Source of the DNA: Rhizobium sp. P40RR-XXII
Lineage (GTDB): Bacteria; Pseudomonadota; Alphaproteobacteria; Rhizobiales; Rhizobiaceae
Direction of reading: 5' to 3'
Length of the DNA: 64,000 nt
Assembly (NCBI RefSeq): GCF_012641405.1
Contig: NZ_JABAII010000002.1
Span: 558,001-622,000, forward strand
A program made the position numbers and the translations under genes. This document shows, piece after piece, positions 55,645 through 64,000 of the stretch; within the stretch, counting starts at the first letter, position 1; every line of letters starts with the position of its first letter. The notes below the pieces were generated by a model. That model saw nothing but the letters and a program-made list of their open reading frames with translations, was not told where the DNA came from and ran no database searches.

Positions 55645-56895
55645 TCAAATGATCAGGTTTGCCAGGATGTCGTTTTCGGTGATGTCCTCGTAGCCCATGC
55701 CGGAACTTTCGAAATTGGCGATAAGCTGCTTGAAATTATCGGGATTCTTCGTCTCGATGCCAATCAGAATGGAGCCGAAATTGCGGGCGCTTTTCTTCAG
55801 ATATTCGAAGCGGGCGATATCGTCTTCCGGCCCGAGCATGTTGAGGAAATCGCGAAGCGCGCCGGGGCGCTGCGCCAGGCGCAGGATGAAGTATTTCTTC
55901 AGTCCGGCATAGCGCATGGCGCGCTCCTTGACGTCGGGCAGGCGCTCGAAATCGAAATTGCCGCCGGAGACGACTGCAACGATGGTTTTGCCGCGGATGC
56001 TGTCGCGATCGAGCTTTTCCAACGCCGTGATCGCCAGAGCGCCGGCCGGCTCCAGCACGACGCCCTCGACATTCAGCATATCGGTGATGGTGACGCAGAT
56101 GGCGTTTTCGTCGATGAGCTTGACCTGTTCTGCGGCAAAACCCTTCAGGGCGGCGAAGTTCAGCTCGCCGACACGGCCGACGGCAGCACCGTCGACGAAA
56201 TTATCGACCTTGGCAAGCGTCACCACCTGCCCCGCCTCGATGCTGCGGCGAAGGCTCGGCGCTCCCGCCGGCTCGGCAAAGGTGAAGGCGTCACGGGCAA
56301 GCGTGTCGGCAAAATAGCCGGTGATCCCGGCCGCAAGACCGCCGCCGCCGACTGGAAGAAGTATATGATCGGCGACAACGCCGTCAGGCAGTTGCTCGGC
56401 GATCTCGGCAGCGACGGTTGCCTGCCCTTCGATGATATCGGCATGATCGAAAGGCGGTACCATGACGCCGTCGATGCTTTCGACATGATCGCGCGCGGCC
56501 TGATAGCATTGGTCGAAGAAATCGCCGAAGAGCTTGATGGTGATGAACTCGCCGCCGAATATGCGGGTCTTGTCGATCTTCTGCTGCGGCGTCGTCACGG
56601 GCATGTAGACGACGCCCGGCACGCCGAAATGCCGGCAGACGAAGGCGAAGCCCTGGGCGTGATTGCCGGCGGAGGCGCAGACGAAGGTCTTTTCCGTACC
56701 GCCTTTAGCAATCACCTTGCGGAGGAAATTGAAGGCGCCACGAATCTTGTAGGAACGCACCGGCGTCAGATCCTCGCGCTTCAGCCAGATATCGGCGCCG
56801 TAGCGGGCCGAAAGATGCTCATTCAACTGCAGCGGCGTTGCGGGGAAAAGGCCACGCATGGCCTCTGTGGCTTCGAGAACAGTCTGCTTGTCCAC
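55645..56895 (-). CDS. ilvA: Threonine ammonia-lyase (threonine dehydratase)
   Basis: This PLP enzyme of 416 residues converts threonine to 2-oxobutanoate, the first step of isoleucine synthesis. The PLP lysine is in VRSYKIRGAFNFL at about 46-58, with CASAGNHAQGFAF and the glycine-rich LLPVGGGGLAAGITGYF. The C-terminal part (about 325-416) is a single ACT-like domain (RPGALRDFLNMLG), giving the shorter regulatory form compared with the two ACT-like domains of E. coli IlvA. Confidence 0.93.
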   Translation of the reverse strand: MDKQTVLEATEAMRGLFPATPLQLNEHLSARYGADIWLKREDLTPVRSYKIRGAFNFLRKVIAKGGTEKTFVCASAGNHAQGFAFVCRHFGVPGVVYMPVTTPQQKIDKTRIFGGEFITIKLFGDFFDQCYQAARDHVESIDGVMVPPFDHADIIEGQATVAAEIAEQLPDGVVADHILLPVGGGGLAAGITGYFADTLARDAFTFAEPAGAPSLRRSIEAGQVVTLAKVDNFVDGAAVGRVGELNFAALKGFAAEQVKLIDENAICVTITDMLNVEGVVLEPAGALAITALEKLDRDSIRGKTIVAVVSGGNFDFERLPDVKERAMRYAGLKKYFILRLAQRPGALRDFLNMLGPEDDIARFEYLKKSARNFGSILIGIETKNPDNFKQLIANFESSGMGYEDITENDILANLII

Positions 56896-57247
56896 GGTCT
56901 ATCCGTCCTTCTTCAATCCACGCCCGCTATGACACAGGAAAGATGAGTAAAGAAAGCCTGTTTAGCGCGGTTTTGGGCCTGCCGGAACGATATTCTTCCC
57001 AATGATGCCGTCCGCCGCCTCATCCCCTAATTCTGCGAATTGACAGTGCGGCTTTGCCTGTCTCCAATACGTGACAGCCATCATGACGATGGTTAGAGGC
57101 CCGCCCAAAACCGATCCGTCGGCTCCGGCGGGCTTCGCCTGTTTTGCACAGCATTCTCAACGGCTATTTCGGCGCTGATACAACTTGGTCCGTCTCGAAA
57201 AACATTTCCTTGACTGAATCGCTCAAGTGCTTGAAGGGGAAAGGCGC
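56896..57247. other. Spacer between ilvA and tRNA-Leu
   Basis: These 352 bases between the divergent ilvA and tRNA-Leu must contain both promoters. A GC-rich inverted segment (GCCCGCC ... GGCGGGC, about 57101-57145) is present. I saw no leader peptide or T-box-like structure. Confidence 0.4.
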
Positions 57248-57333
57248 GCGGACGTGGCGAAACTGGTAGACGCAAGGGACTTAAAATCCCTCGGCCTTTG
57301 GCTGTACGGGTTCGACCCCCGTCGTCCGCACCA
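57248..57333 (+). tRNA. tRNA-Leu (anticodon TAA)
   Basis: An 86-base gene with acceptor GCGGACG paired to CGTCCGC, anticodon loop ACTTAAAA reading TAA, the long variable arm of class II tRNAs (CTCGGCCTTTGGCTGT), T-loop GTTCGACCC, discriminator A and encoded CCA. Confidence 0.96.
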
Positions 57334-57358
57334 AAGACCAATCCAGTAGCCCAAACGG

Positions 57359-57383
57359 AAAAGGCGCAGCTTTCGCCGCGCCT
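57359..57383 (-). terminator. Intrinsic terminator of wrbA
   Basis: AGGCGC and GCGCCT arms with a ten-base loop, followed on the minus strand by four T. It lies between tRNA-Leu and the wrbA stop. Confidence 0.7.
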
Positions 57384-57408
57384 CTTTCGATAATATGCAA
57401 AGCTGAGA

Positions 57409-58008
57409 TCAAGCCGCGATCTTGGCCGCGATCTTGGCGACGTGGGCGCCCTGGTACTTTGCGGCTTCCAGCTCAATTTCGGAAGGCTGGCGCGAGCCGT
57501 CGCCGTTGGTGATGGTGGAAGCGCCGTAGGGCGAGCCGCCCTTGACTTCCTCGGTGCCCATCTGGCCCTGGAAGGCATAGGGAAGTCCGGCGACAACCAT
57601 GCCCTGATGCAGAAAGGTCGGGATGAAGCCGAGGATGGTCGATTCCTGGCCGCCGTGCTGCGTGGCGGACGAAGTGAAGACCGAGCCGACCTTGCCGACG
57701 AGCTTGCCGTCGAACCAGAGGCCGCCGGTCTGATCCCAGAAATTGCGCATCTGCGAGGCGACCGTTCCGAAGCGGGTGCCGGCGCCAACAATGATGGCGT
57801 CATAGTCAGCCAGTTCGTCCGGCGTTGCAACCGGGGCTTCCTGGTCGAGCTTGAAGTGGGAGGCCTTGGCAACCTCTTCCGGCACGAGTTCGGGTACGCG
57901 CTTGACGGTGACTTCCGCACCGGTGGACTTTGCGCCTTCCGCCACGGCATAGGCCATCTTCTCGATATGACCGTAGGAGGAATAATAAAGAACCAGAACC
58001 TTAGCCAT
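57409..58008 (-). CDS. wrbA: NAD(P)H:quinone oxidoreductase WrbA
   Basis: This tetrameric flavodoxin-like FMN enzyme of 199 residues carries out two-electron quinone reduction. It has [20 protein letters not shown] at the start (FMN phosphate loop), [20 protein letters not shown] and [19 protein letters not shown] 58008 is chosen; the longer frame adds 30 unrelated residues. It is convergent with tRNA-Leu and divergent from the CinA-type gene. With azoR it makes two quinone reductases in 5 kb. Confidence 0.94.
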   Translation of the reverse strand: MAKVLVLYYSSYGHIEKMAYAVAEGAKSTGAEVTVKRVPELVPEEVAKASHFKLDQEAPVATPDELADYDAIIVGAGTRFGTVASQMRNFWDQTGGLWFDGKLVGKVGSVFTSSATQHGGQESTILGFIPTFLHQGMVVAGLPYAFQGQMGTEEVKGGSPYGASTITNGDGSRQPSEIELEAAKYQGAHVAKIAAKIAA

Positions 58009-58247
58009 GAACGTCTCCCGTTTGTTGGACGCGTTGATTGTTGCGGGATGTTGTATCAGCGATGCGACAGCAGCGCAGCCCCCATGCCCGGAACGCACTG
58101 TTCATCCCTTATAGACGAAAATTCATTTGCATTGCCTTCCGATGATTGCCGACGATGCGAAATCGACCGTTTGCATTCGCGGAAAACGGCGCTACCTATT
58201 TCGGACTTTTTGCGAACGCGCCGATGCGCATTTTCACGGATCTCCTC

Positions 58248-59021
58248 ATGTCAAACGATACCATTGTCACAGCGGCCATGCTGGCCATCGGCGACGAACT
58301 GCTCTCCGGCCGGACAAAGGATAAGAATATCGGCCATCTCGCCGATGTGCTGCTGCTGGCCGGCATCGACCTGAAGGAAGTCCGCATCGTTGCCGATGAA
58401 GAGGATGCCATCGTATCGGCGCTGAATGCCCTGCGCGGCCAGTATGATTATGTCTTCACGTCAGGTGGCATCGGCCCAACCCATGACGACATCACCGCCG
58501 ATGCCATCGCCAAGGCCTTCGGCGTGCCCTGCGAGCACGACGGCGAAGCCATGCGGATCATGGGCGAAATGTATGCGCGGCGCGAGATGGAATTCACCGA
58601 GGCGCGCCAGCGCATGGCCCGTATGCCTGTGGGGTCGAAGCATATCGCCAATCCGGTCTCGACCGCTCCCGGCTTCAACATCGGCAACGTCTACGTCATG
58701 GCGGGTGTGCCGCAGGTTTTCCAGGCGATGCTCGATAATGTCATACCGACGCTCAAGACCGGGGCGCGTGTTTTGTCGACCGCCATTTCCTGCCCTTACG
58801 GCGAGGGCGAGATCGGCACGCCGCTCGGGCTTATCCAGAAGGCACATCCGGATACCAGTATCGGCTCCTATCCGCGCTATGTCGGCCAATTCTTCTCGAC
58901 CGAAATCGTCGTGAGGGGCCGCTCCGCCGAACTGGTTGAAAATGTCGCGGCCGAAGTACGCGCGATGATCGAAACCATCAGACAGTCGAAAGCCAAGGAA
59001 AATCAGTCGGCTGAGGCATGA
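58248..59021 (+). CDS. CinA-type molybdopterin-binding domain protein
   Basis: This protein of 257 residues consists of the N-terminal COG1058 domain of CinA: AMLAIGDELLSGRTKDKNI, VFTSGGIGPTHDDITADAIAKA and YVMAGVPQVFQAML. The amidase (PncC) half found in full CinA is missing, which is common when pncC is encoded elsewhere. COG1058 domains act as ADP-ribose pyrophosphatases in NAD salvage. ATG 58248 gives the usual start MSNDTIVTAAM; longer frames are less likely. Confidence 0.87.
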   Translation: MSNDTIVTAAMLAIGDELLSGRTKDKNIGHLADVLLLAGIDLKEVRIVADEEDAIVSALNALRGQYDYVFTSGGIGPTHDDITADAIAKAFGVPCEHDGEAMRIMGEMYARREMEFTEARQRMARMPVGSKHIANPVSTAPGFNIGNVYVMAGVPQVFQAMLDNVIPTLKTGARVLSTAISCPYGEGEIGTPLGLIQKAHPDTSIGSYPRYVGQFFSTEIVVRGRSAELVENVAAEVRAMIETIRQSKAKENQSAEA

Positions 59022-59135
59022 CACTCAACGAATAAGTGCGTCCGCTGGGGAACCAGAGGTGATCAAAGCGCATTAATTTATCGCGGAATAGAGATATAAT
59101 GCGCAGATTCAACCCTCCGCATGGGAGATCACGTC

Positions 59136-59981
59136 ATGGCGTACAAGACCATATTGACCGTTCTCGACAATCCCGGCAACACGCGCATCGCCGCCGATTT
59201 TGTGGCAGCGCTGGCGAAGGAGCACGACGCTTACGTGGTCGGCCTTCATGCGGAAATCGTCTCGACCGTACCGCTGGTGGCGCCGATGGAAATCCCGGAC
59301 CCTGTCGCCGTGCAGGCTCTCCAGGATGTCGCCCATAATCAGGCGGTCGAAATCGAGCGGCTGTTCCGCACGAAGATGGAACGCGCCGGCCTCGACTACG
59401 AATGGCACAGCTTTGCCAGCACGATCGGCTATGGCACCGAACCGCTGATCGAAAGCGCCCGCAGCGCCGATCTGCTGGTTGCCGTGCAGCCGGACCTATC
59501 CAAATATGGCGACTCTCAGGTCGATGTCGAAACCTTCCTGTTCGACAGCGGCCGCCCGGTGCTTCTGATTCCCTATATATTGACCGTTCCGAAACCGATC
59601 CGCCGCGTGCTGATCGCCTGGAACGGATCCAAGGAAGCGGCGCGCGCCACCTTCGATGCCCTGCCTTTCCTGAAGGCCGCGGATTCGGTCGAGATCCTCT
59701 CGGTCAGCACGTCCGAGAAGGAAACCCGCCCATCGCGGGAAACCGGCGTTCGCATCGCGGCGGCACTGACGCGCCATGGCGTTCGCGCCAAGTTCGAAAC
59801 GGCGGCCTGCACCGGCAAGTTGACGCCGTCGCAGGTCATCGAAAACCGCCTGGCGGATGACAGCATCGATCTGCTGGTCATGGGCGCCTATACGCATTCC
59901 TGGCTATGGCAGATGATCTTCGGCGGCACGACGCGTACCCTGCTGCAATCGATGACGGCGATGACGCTTCTGGCCCGCTGA
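59136..59981 (+). CDS. Tandem universal stress protein
   Basis: This protein of 281 residues has two UspA-like domains: about 1-145 ([20 protein letters not shown]) and about 150-281 ([22 protein letters not shown]). The second domain ends with [26 protein letters not shown], the G2xG9xGS/T-type nucleotide-binding loop in degenerate form. ATG 59136 has GGGAG eight bases upstream. It appears monocistronic. Such proteins are often induced under low oxygen or stress. Confidence 0.9.
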   Translation: MAYKTILTVLDNPGNTRIAADFVAALAKEHDAYVVGLHAEIVSTVPLVAPMEIPDPVAVQALQDVAHNQAVEIERLFRTKMERAGLDYEWHSFASTIGYGTEPLIESARSADLLVAVQPDLSKYGDSQVDVETFLFDSGRPVLLIPYILTVPKPIRRVLIAWNGSKEAARATFDALPFLKAADSVEILSVSTSEKETRPSRETGVRIAAALTRHGVRAKFETAACTGKLTPSQVIENRLADDSIDLLVMGAYTHSWLWQMIFGGTTRTLLQSMTAMTLLAR

Positions 59982-60297
59982 GCCGCGAAAGCTCGAATCA
60001 AACGGTTTCCGGTATAGATGGGCACCGATTGCCCGCTTTGCGACTATTGCCTTTTGCCGGCAAATCCAGCAGAAAGCAGCGACCGATGACAGAATTCCCG
60101 CCAGGGAACCGTTCGCGCGGTCGACGGAGCATGGTCCCGAAAAAGCATATGGCTTTTTTCCCGATGAGATCCTGTTCAAGCAGATAGCAAGCGAATCGCG
60201 TTCCGGATTTGGTTCATGGTCCGCGCCCGCCGCGGGGTCTGCTCAGGGTCGCCGGCGGTGCCGGCGCGTTATTATTCCATGCCCCGGAGCTTCTGCC
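59982..60297. other. Spacer before gpt with a palindromic repeat
   Basis: This 316-base region without a gene contains a degenerate rhizobial palindromic element at 60127-60177 (listed). The remainder shows no recognised feature. Confidence 0.5.
60127..60177. repeat. RIME-like rhizobial palindromic element (degenerate)
   Basis: GAGCATGGTCCCGAAAAAGC and an inverted counterpart GCTTTTTTCCCGATGAGATC then CTGTTC flank a short centre. The GAGCATG(A/G)TCCCGAAAA end is a familiar feature of dispersed intergenic palindromes in Rhizobium. The assignment is from memory of those repeats. Confidence 0.5.
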
Positions 60298-60795
60298 ATG
60301 TCCCTGCCCGATAAAGCCTTTCCCGTATCCTGGGATCAGTTCCACCGCGATGCGCGCGCGCTTGCCTGGCGGCTTGCCGGCCTCAACCGCGATTTCAAGG
60401 CAATCGTCTGTATCACCCGCGGCGGCCTCGTGCCGGCCGCCATCATCTCGCGCGAGCTCAATATCCGCCTGATCGAGACGGTCTGCGTCGCCTCCTATCA
60501 CGACTATTCCAGCCAGGGCGAAATGACCCTGCTGAAAGGCATCGCGCCGGAATTGATGGTCGACGGCGGCGAAGGCGTCCTTGTCATCGACGACCTGACC
60601 GATACCGGCAAGACTGCCGTCGAAGTCCGCAACCTGCTGCCGAAGGCGCATTTCGCCTGCGTCTATGCCAAGCCGAAGGGTGTGCCGACCATCGACACCT
60701 TCATCACCGAAGTCAGCCAGGACACCTGGATCTACTTCCCCTGGGACATGGGCTTCACCTATCAGGAGCCGATCGCCAAGGGTCCCCGCGGTTAA
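60298..60795 (+). CDS. gpt: Xanthine phosphoribosyltransferase
   Basis: This purine salvage enzyme of 165 residues converts xanthine or guanine and PRPP to the mononucleotide. It has [20 protein letters not shown] near the N-terminus and the PRPP motif [17 protein letters not shown] at about 97-113. The C-terminal [10 protein letters not shown] matches Gpt of E. coli. The gene appears monocistronic, with a hairpin downstream. Confidence 0.93.
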   Translation: MSLPDKAFPVSWDQFHRDARALAWRLAGLNRDFKAIVCITRGGLVPAAIISRELNIRLIETVCVASYHDYSSQGEMTLLKGIAPELMVDGGEGVLVIDDLTDTGKTAVEVRNLLPKAHFACVYAKPKGVPTIDTFITEVSQDTWIYFPWDMGFTYQEPIAKGPRG

Positions 60796-60870
60796 GCCTG
60801 CTTGTTCGCTTTGCGAATCACCTGTTGATTCTGCTGCGCGTCAAAATGGAACCGGAAGACGGTAATAGAG

Positions 60871-60890
60871 GTGGGCGCTGCGGCGCCCAC
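60871..60890 (+). terminator. Hairpin after gpt
   Basis: GTGGGCGC and GCGCCCAC arms with a TGCG tetraloop, about 75 bases after the gpt stop. The tail is only weakly T-rich (TAGATTTAG). Confidence 0.5.
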
Positions 60891-61384
60891 TAGATTTAGT
60901 AGGCGTTACAATAGCGAGAATGCGTGGGATTCAAGGGTTTCCGCGCGAATCATGATGCGCTACGGCATGATTTCGCTGCCTTGCCAATGGCATCACGGTC
61001 ACGGTCACAATTTTGTCGTTTTTGACTCCGGCAGTGATGAGCCTTGCGCCTTCTTCGGTCGCACAAAGGGCGAGCATCTCCCACCAAGCTCTTGAATCTT
61101 CTACTCTACTGGCGTTTCCCCAATTTCCACAGGTGAGCCCACAAGATATTGTGGTTAACAATCCATCGCAAACCACCCCTTGACGGAATCGGGTCTTTCA
61201 AAGTTAATGGACGACGTTGCGGCGGCGACTGGACCAGGCGGGTTAACGAGGGCTGGTTCTCAATTCGAAATCGGATCTGGATTCAAGGCGATTCACCTTT
61301 GCCGGTGACCGCTGCGGGGGTTTTTGTGTCGATCTCGATGCCGTCGAAAAAATATGTGCGGGGACTGGCGGCAATAAGCTGTTA

Positions 61385-61400
61385 ATACTATATTTAGTGT
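61385..61400 (+). promoter_or_regulatory. NrdR-like box upstream of nrdJ
   Basis: ATACTATATTTAGTGT matches the NrdR consensus (about ACACTATATATAGTGT) at 14 of 16 positions. A clear second box at the usual distance of roughly three turns was not found; only a weak AT-rich candidate lies near 61347-61358. It is 166 bases before nrdJ. Confidence 0.65.
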
Positions 61401-61565
61401 TTGCAGCCACCATCACCACAAGATACAGGAAAGTCATCTCCGGACGACACCTCCTGTCAGAAAGCGGATTGAAAGCTGGCTGCGCGTTGAAATCGCGATG
61501 CCGGAATGAAAATTTTTGCGCCCTGCCTTGATGCGGGCGCGCACCAACGAATGAGGATTGGGACC

Positions 61566-64000
61566 ATGCGCATCGAACGCCGTTTTACGAAGGCCGGCCA
61601 GTCACCCTATGCGGATATCGAATTCCGCAAGGCGACCAGCGAGATCAAGAATCCCGACGGCTCGATCGTCTTCCGCCTCGAAAACATCGACGTTCCCGCG
61701 CAGTTCTCGCAGGTCGCCGCCGACATCCTTGCGCAGAAGTATTTCCGCAAGGCCGGCGTGCCCGCCAAGCTCAGACGCGTCGAGGAAAACGACGTTCCTT
61801 CCTTCCTGTGGCGTTCGGTTCCCGACGATGCGGCCATGAAGGACCTGCCGAAAGAGCAGCATAGCGGCTCCGAAACCGACGCGCGCCAGGTCTTCGACCG
61901 CCTTGCCGGCACCTGGACCTACTGGGGCTGGAAGGGCGGCTATTTCTCCTCCGAGGAAGATGCCTCCGCCTTCTGCGATGAGCTTGCCTACATGCTCGCT
62001 ACCCAGCGCGTCGCACCGAATTCGCCGCAGTGGTTCAACACCGGCATGCACTGGGCCTACGGCATCGATGGCCCCGGCCAGGGCCATTTCTATGTCGATC
62101 CCTTTACCGGCAAGCTCACGAAGTCCAAGTCGGCCTATGAGCATCCGCAGCCGCATGCCTGCTTCATCCAGTCGGTCGAGGACGATCTCGTCAACGAAGG
62201 CGGCATCATGGACCTGTGGGTTCGCGAAGCCCGCCTCTTTAAATACGGCTCTGGTACCGGTTCGAACTTCTCGATGCTGCGCGGCGAGGGCGAAAAGCTC
62301 TCCGGTGGCGGCCGCTCCTCCGGCCTCATGAGCTTCCTGAAGATCGGTGACCGCGCCGCCGGCGCCATCAAGTCGGGCGGCACGACGCGCCGCGCCGCCA
62401 AGATGGTCGTCGTCGACATCGACCATCCGGATATCGAGGAATACATCAACTGGAAGGTCAAGGAAGAGCAGAAGGTTGCCGCTCTCGTTACCGGCTCGAA
62501 GATCGTCGCCAAGCACCTGAAGGCGATCATGAAGGCCACGGTCAACTGCGAAGGCGACAATGACGATTGCTTCGACCCGGCCAAGAACCCTGCCCTGAAG
62601 CGCGAGATCCGCGCCGCCAAGAAGGACCAGGTTCCGGAAAACTACGTCCAGCGCGTCATCCAGTTCGCCCGCCAGGGCTACAAGGATCTCGAATTCAAGA
62701 CCTACGACACGGATTGGGATTCGGAAGCCTATCTGACCGTATCGGGCCAGAACTCCAACAATTCCGTCTCCATCAAGGACGACTTCCTGCGCGCTGTCGA
62801 GAATGACGGCGAGTGGCACCTGACCGCCCGCAAGGACGGCAAGATCATCAAGACGCTGAAGGCGCGCGACCTGTGGGAATCCATTTCCTACGCCGCCTGG
62901 GCATCGGCCGATCCGGGCCTGCATTTCAACACGACGATGAACGACTGGCACACCAGCCCGGCGGCCGGCCCGATCCGCGCCTCCAACCCGTGCTCGGAAT
63001 ACATGTTCCTCGACGACACGGCCTGCAACCTCGCCTCGCTGAACCTGATGACCTTCAAGGATGCGGCGACGAAGCGCATCAACATCGCCGATTACGAGCA
63101 CGCCGTCCGCCTCTGGACCGTCGTTCTCGAAGTCTCCGTGATGATGGCGCAGTTCCCCTCGCGCCGCATCGCCGAACTCTCCTACGAATACCGCACGCTC
63201 GGCCTCGGCTACGCCAATATCGGCGGCCTGCTGATGTCGTCGGGCATTCCTTATGACAGCGACGAAGCCCGCGCCATCGCCGGCTCGCTGACCGCGATCA
63301 TGACCGGCATCGCCTACGCGACCTCGGCTGAAATGGCGTCCAAACTCGGGACCTTCCCGATGTTCCAGCCGAACCGCGAGAACATGCTGCGCGTCATTCG
63401 CAACCATCGCCGCGCCGCCTATGGCGAGACCTCGGGCTATGAGAACCTGTCGGTCAATCCCGTAGCGCTCATCCATGGCGACAATCCGGATCAGGACCTT
63501 GTTGCCCATGCCAAAGCCGCCTGGGATAAGGCGCTGGAACTCGGCGAGAAGCACGGCTACCGCAACGCACAGGCAACCGTAATCGCGCCGACCGGCACGA
63601 TCGGCCTCGTCATGGATTGCGACACGACCGGCATCGAACCGGACTTTGCCCTGGTGAAGTTCAAGAAGCTTGCCGGCGGCGGCTACTTCAAGATCATCAA
63701 CCGCGCCGTTCCGGAAGCGCTGCGCACGCTCGGCTACTCCGAAAGCCAGATCGCCGAGATCGAAGCCTATGCCGTCGGCCATGGCAACCTGAACCAGGCG
63801 CCGGCCATCAACCCGTCGTCGCTAAAGGCCAAGGGCTTTACCGCCGAGAAGATCGATGCCGTCAACGCAGCCCTGAAGAGCGCCTTCGACATCAAGTTCG
63901 TCTTCAACCAGTGGACGCTCGGCGCCGACTTCCTGAAGGGCGCGCTGAAGGTATCCGACGAGCAGATGGCCGATATGAGCTTCAACCTGCTCGACCATCT
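61566..64000 (+). CDS. nrdJ: Vitamin B12-dependent ribonucleotide reductase, class II (3' end outside window)
   Basis: This adenosylcobalamin-dependent enzyme reduces ribonucleotides to deoxyribonucleotides without oxygen dependence. The first 811 residues are present and the frame is open at the window end. Visible are the first active-site Cys in HPQPHACFIQSVEDD, the loop GSGTGSNFSMLRGEGE, the radical/substrate site NPCSEYMFLDDTACNLASLN with Asn-x-Cys-x-Glu, and VIAPTGTIGLVMDCDTTG. GAGGATTGGG precedes the ATG. The C-terminal Cys pair and zinc-finger-like tail lie beyond the edge. It is the usual sole or main aerobic RNR of many rhizobia. Confidence 0.95.
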   Translation, partial: MRIERRFTKAGQSPYADIEFRKATSEIKNPDGSIVFRLENIDVPAQFSQVAADILAQKYFRKAGVPAKLRRVEENDVPSFLWRSVPDDAAMKDLPKEQHSGSETDARQVFDRLAGTWTYWGWKGGYFSSEEDASAFCDELAYMLATQRVAPNSPQWFNTGMHWAYGIDGPGQGHFYVDPFTGKLTKSKSAYEHPQPHACFIQSVEDDLVNEGGIMDLWVREARLFKYGSGTGSNFSMLRGEGEKLSGGGRSSGLMSFLKIGDRAAGAIKSGGTTRRAAKMVVVDIDHPDIEEYINWKVKEEQKVAALVTGSKIVAKHLKAIMKATVNCEGDNDDCFDPAKNPALKREIRAAKKDQVPENYVQRVIQFARQGYKDLEFKTYDTDWDSEAYLTVSGQNSNNSVSIKDDFLRAVENDGEWHLTARKDGKIIKTLKARDLWESISYAAWASADPGLHFNTTMNDWHTSPAAGPIRASNPCSEYMFLDDTACNLASLNLMTFKDAATKRINIADYEHAVRLWTVVLEVSVMMAQFPSRRIAELSYEYRTLGLGYANIGGLLMSSGIPYDSDEARAIAGSLTAIMTGIAYATSAEMASKLGTFPMFQPNRENMLRVIRNHRRAAYGETSGYENLSVNPVALIHGDNPDQDLVAHAKAAWDKALELGEKHGYRNAQATVIAPTGTIGLVMDCDTTGIEPDFALVKFKKLAGGGYFKIINRAVPEALRTLGYSESQIAEIEAYAVGHGNLNQAPAINPSSLKAKGFTAEKIDAVNAALKSAFDIKFVFNQWTLGADFLKGALKVSDEQMADMSFNLLDH

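Larger units (their letters stand above)
60796..61565. other. Long leader/spacer upstream of nrdJ
   Basis: This 770-base region contains the post-gpt hairpin and, 166 bases before nrdJ, an NrdR-like box. Cobalamin-riboswitch landmarks were looked for and not recognised. A frame of about 47 codons from 60952 has no protein features and is not called. Confidence 0.5.

Noticed and set aside
60952..61095. Short plus-strand frame of about 47 codons between gpt and nrdJ
   Set aside because: No convincing ribosome-binding site, and the His-rich content could be chance; left unannotated.
60796..61565. Possible cobalamin riboswitch upstream of nrdJ
   Set aside because: The region was read for the conserved B12-box and core segments and none was recognised. 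A covariance-model scan would settle it.
61602..63782. 726-codon minus-strand frame opposite nrdJ
   Set aside because: It is fully antisense to nrdJ; the composition (Asp/Gly/Ala/Arg-rich) is a mirror of nrdJ codon usage.

Overview
This window reads as a stretch of the main chromosome of a Rhizobium-group alphaproteobacterium (Rhizobium/Agrobacterium, Rhizobiaceae). The signs are an ExoR homologue, an Omp2b/RopA-type porin, a fused SecDF beside YajC, PopZ, a class II (B12-dependent) ribonucleotide reductase and an even high-GC codon usage. The genus call rests on protein recognition from memory, not on a database search. No integrase, transposase, phage gene, CRISPR array or rRNA was seen, and three tRNA genes are present (Cys, Asn, Leu).

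Layout. 1-4.8 kb: a membrane-biogenesis block (phytoene/squalene synthase-like gene, Mth938-like gene, secDF, yajC) facing a DUF815 ATPase. 4.9-20.2 kb: a long minus-strand housekeeping series (LysM/M23 lipoprotein, pcm, surE, serS, tatC-tatB-tatA, scpB-scpA, nagZ, a very large SPOR protein, argS, dGTPase) that joins envelope division, Tat export and chromosome condensation. 20.5-29.8 kb: erpA, xthA, exoR, a FadL-type outer-membrane protein, valS, popZ and a second PIMT-like methyltransferase. 30-36.6 kb: a looser, RNA- and small-gene-rich region with a Rap1a/Tai-like protein, two candidate small membrane proteins, a candidate small RNA with consensus promoter and terminator, tRNA-Cys, an acetyltransferase, unexplained tandem hairpins, a porin, a basic secreted protein, tRNA-Asn and a sugar O-acetyltransferase. 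36.9-41.5 kb: the Ugp glycerol-3-phosphate importer, with ugpB-ugpA-ugpE on the plus strand and ugpC facing them on the minus strand, and with possible PHO boxes in front of both units. 41.7-49.7 kb: an SDR, a cysK-alaX-sseA series, an acetyltransferase, DUF1203, alanine dehydrogenase with its divergent Lrp-type regulator, a phosphohydrolase-like EEP protein and a PilZ protein. 49.9-61 kb: a Tat-exported CpdB, two divergent regulator/target pairs (LysR/azoR and TetR/SDR), HlyU, ilvA, tRNA-Leu, wrbA, a CinA-type protein, a tandem universal stress protein and gpt. 61.6 kb to the end: nrdJ, cut by the window edge, with an NrdR-like box upstream.

Most of the window is ordinary conserved chromosome. 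I did not find a convincing undescribed multi-gene system. The strongest unexplained signals are in the 30.0-32.9 kb interval (small RNA candidate, two small membrane ORFs, paired hairpins), the split ugp locus with PHO-like sites, the tandem TetR operator, and the grouping of homologues of two mitochondrial complex I assembly factors (NDUFAF3 and NDUFAF6) beside SecDF-YajC. Start codons were moved from the longest reading frame wherever a Shine-Dalgarno sequence, signal peptide or family length favoured another start.
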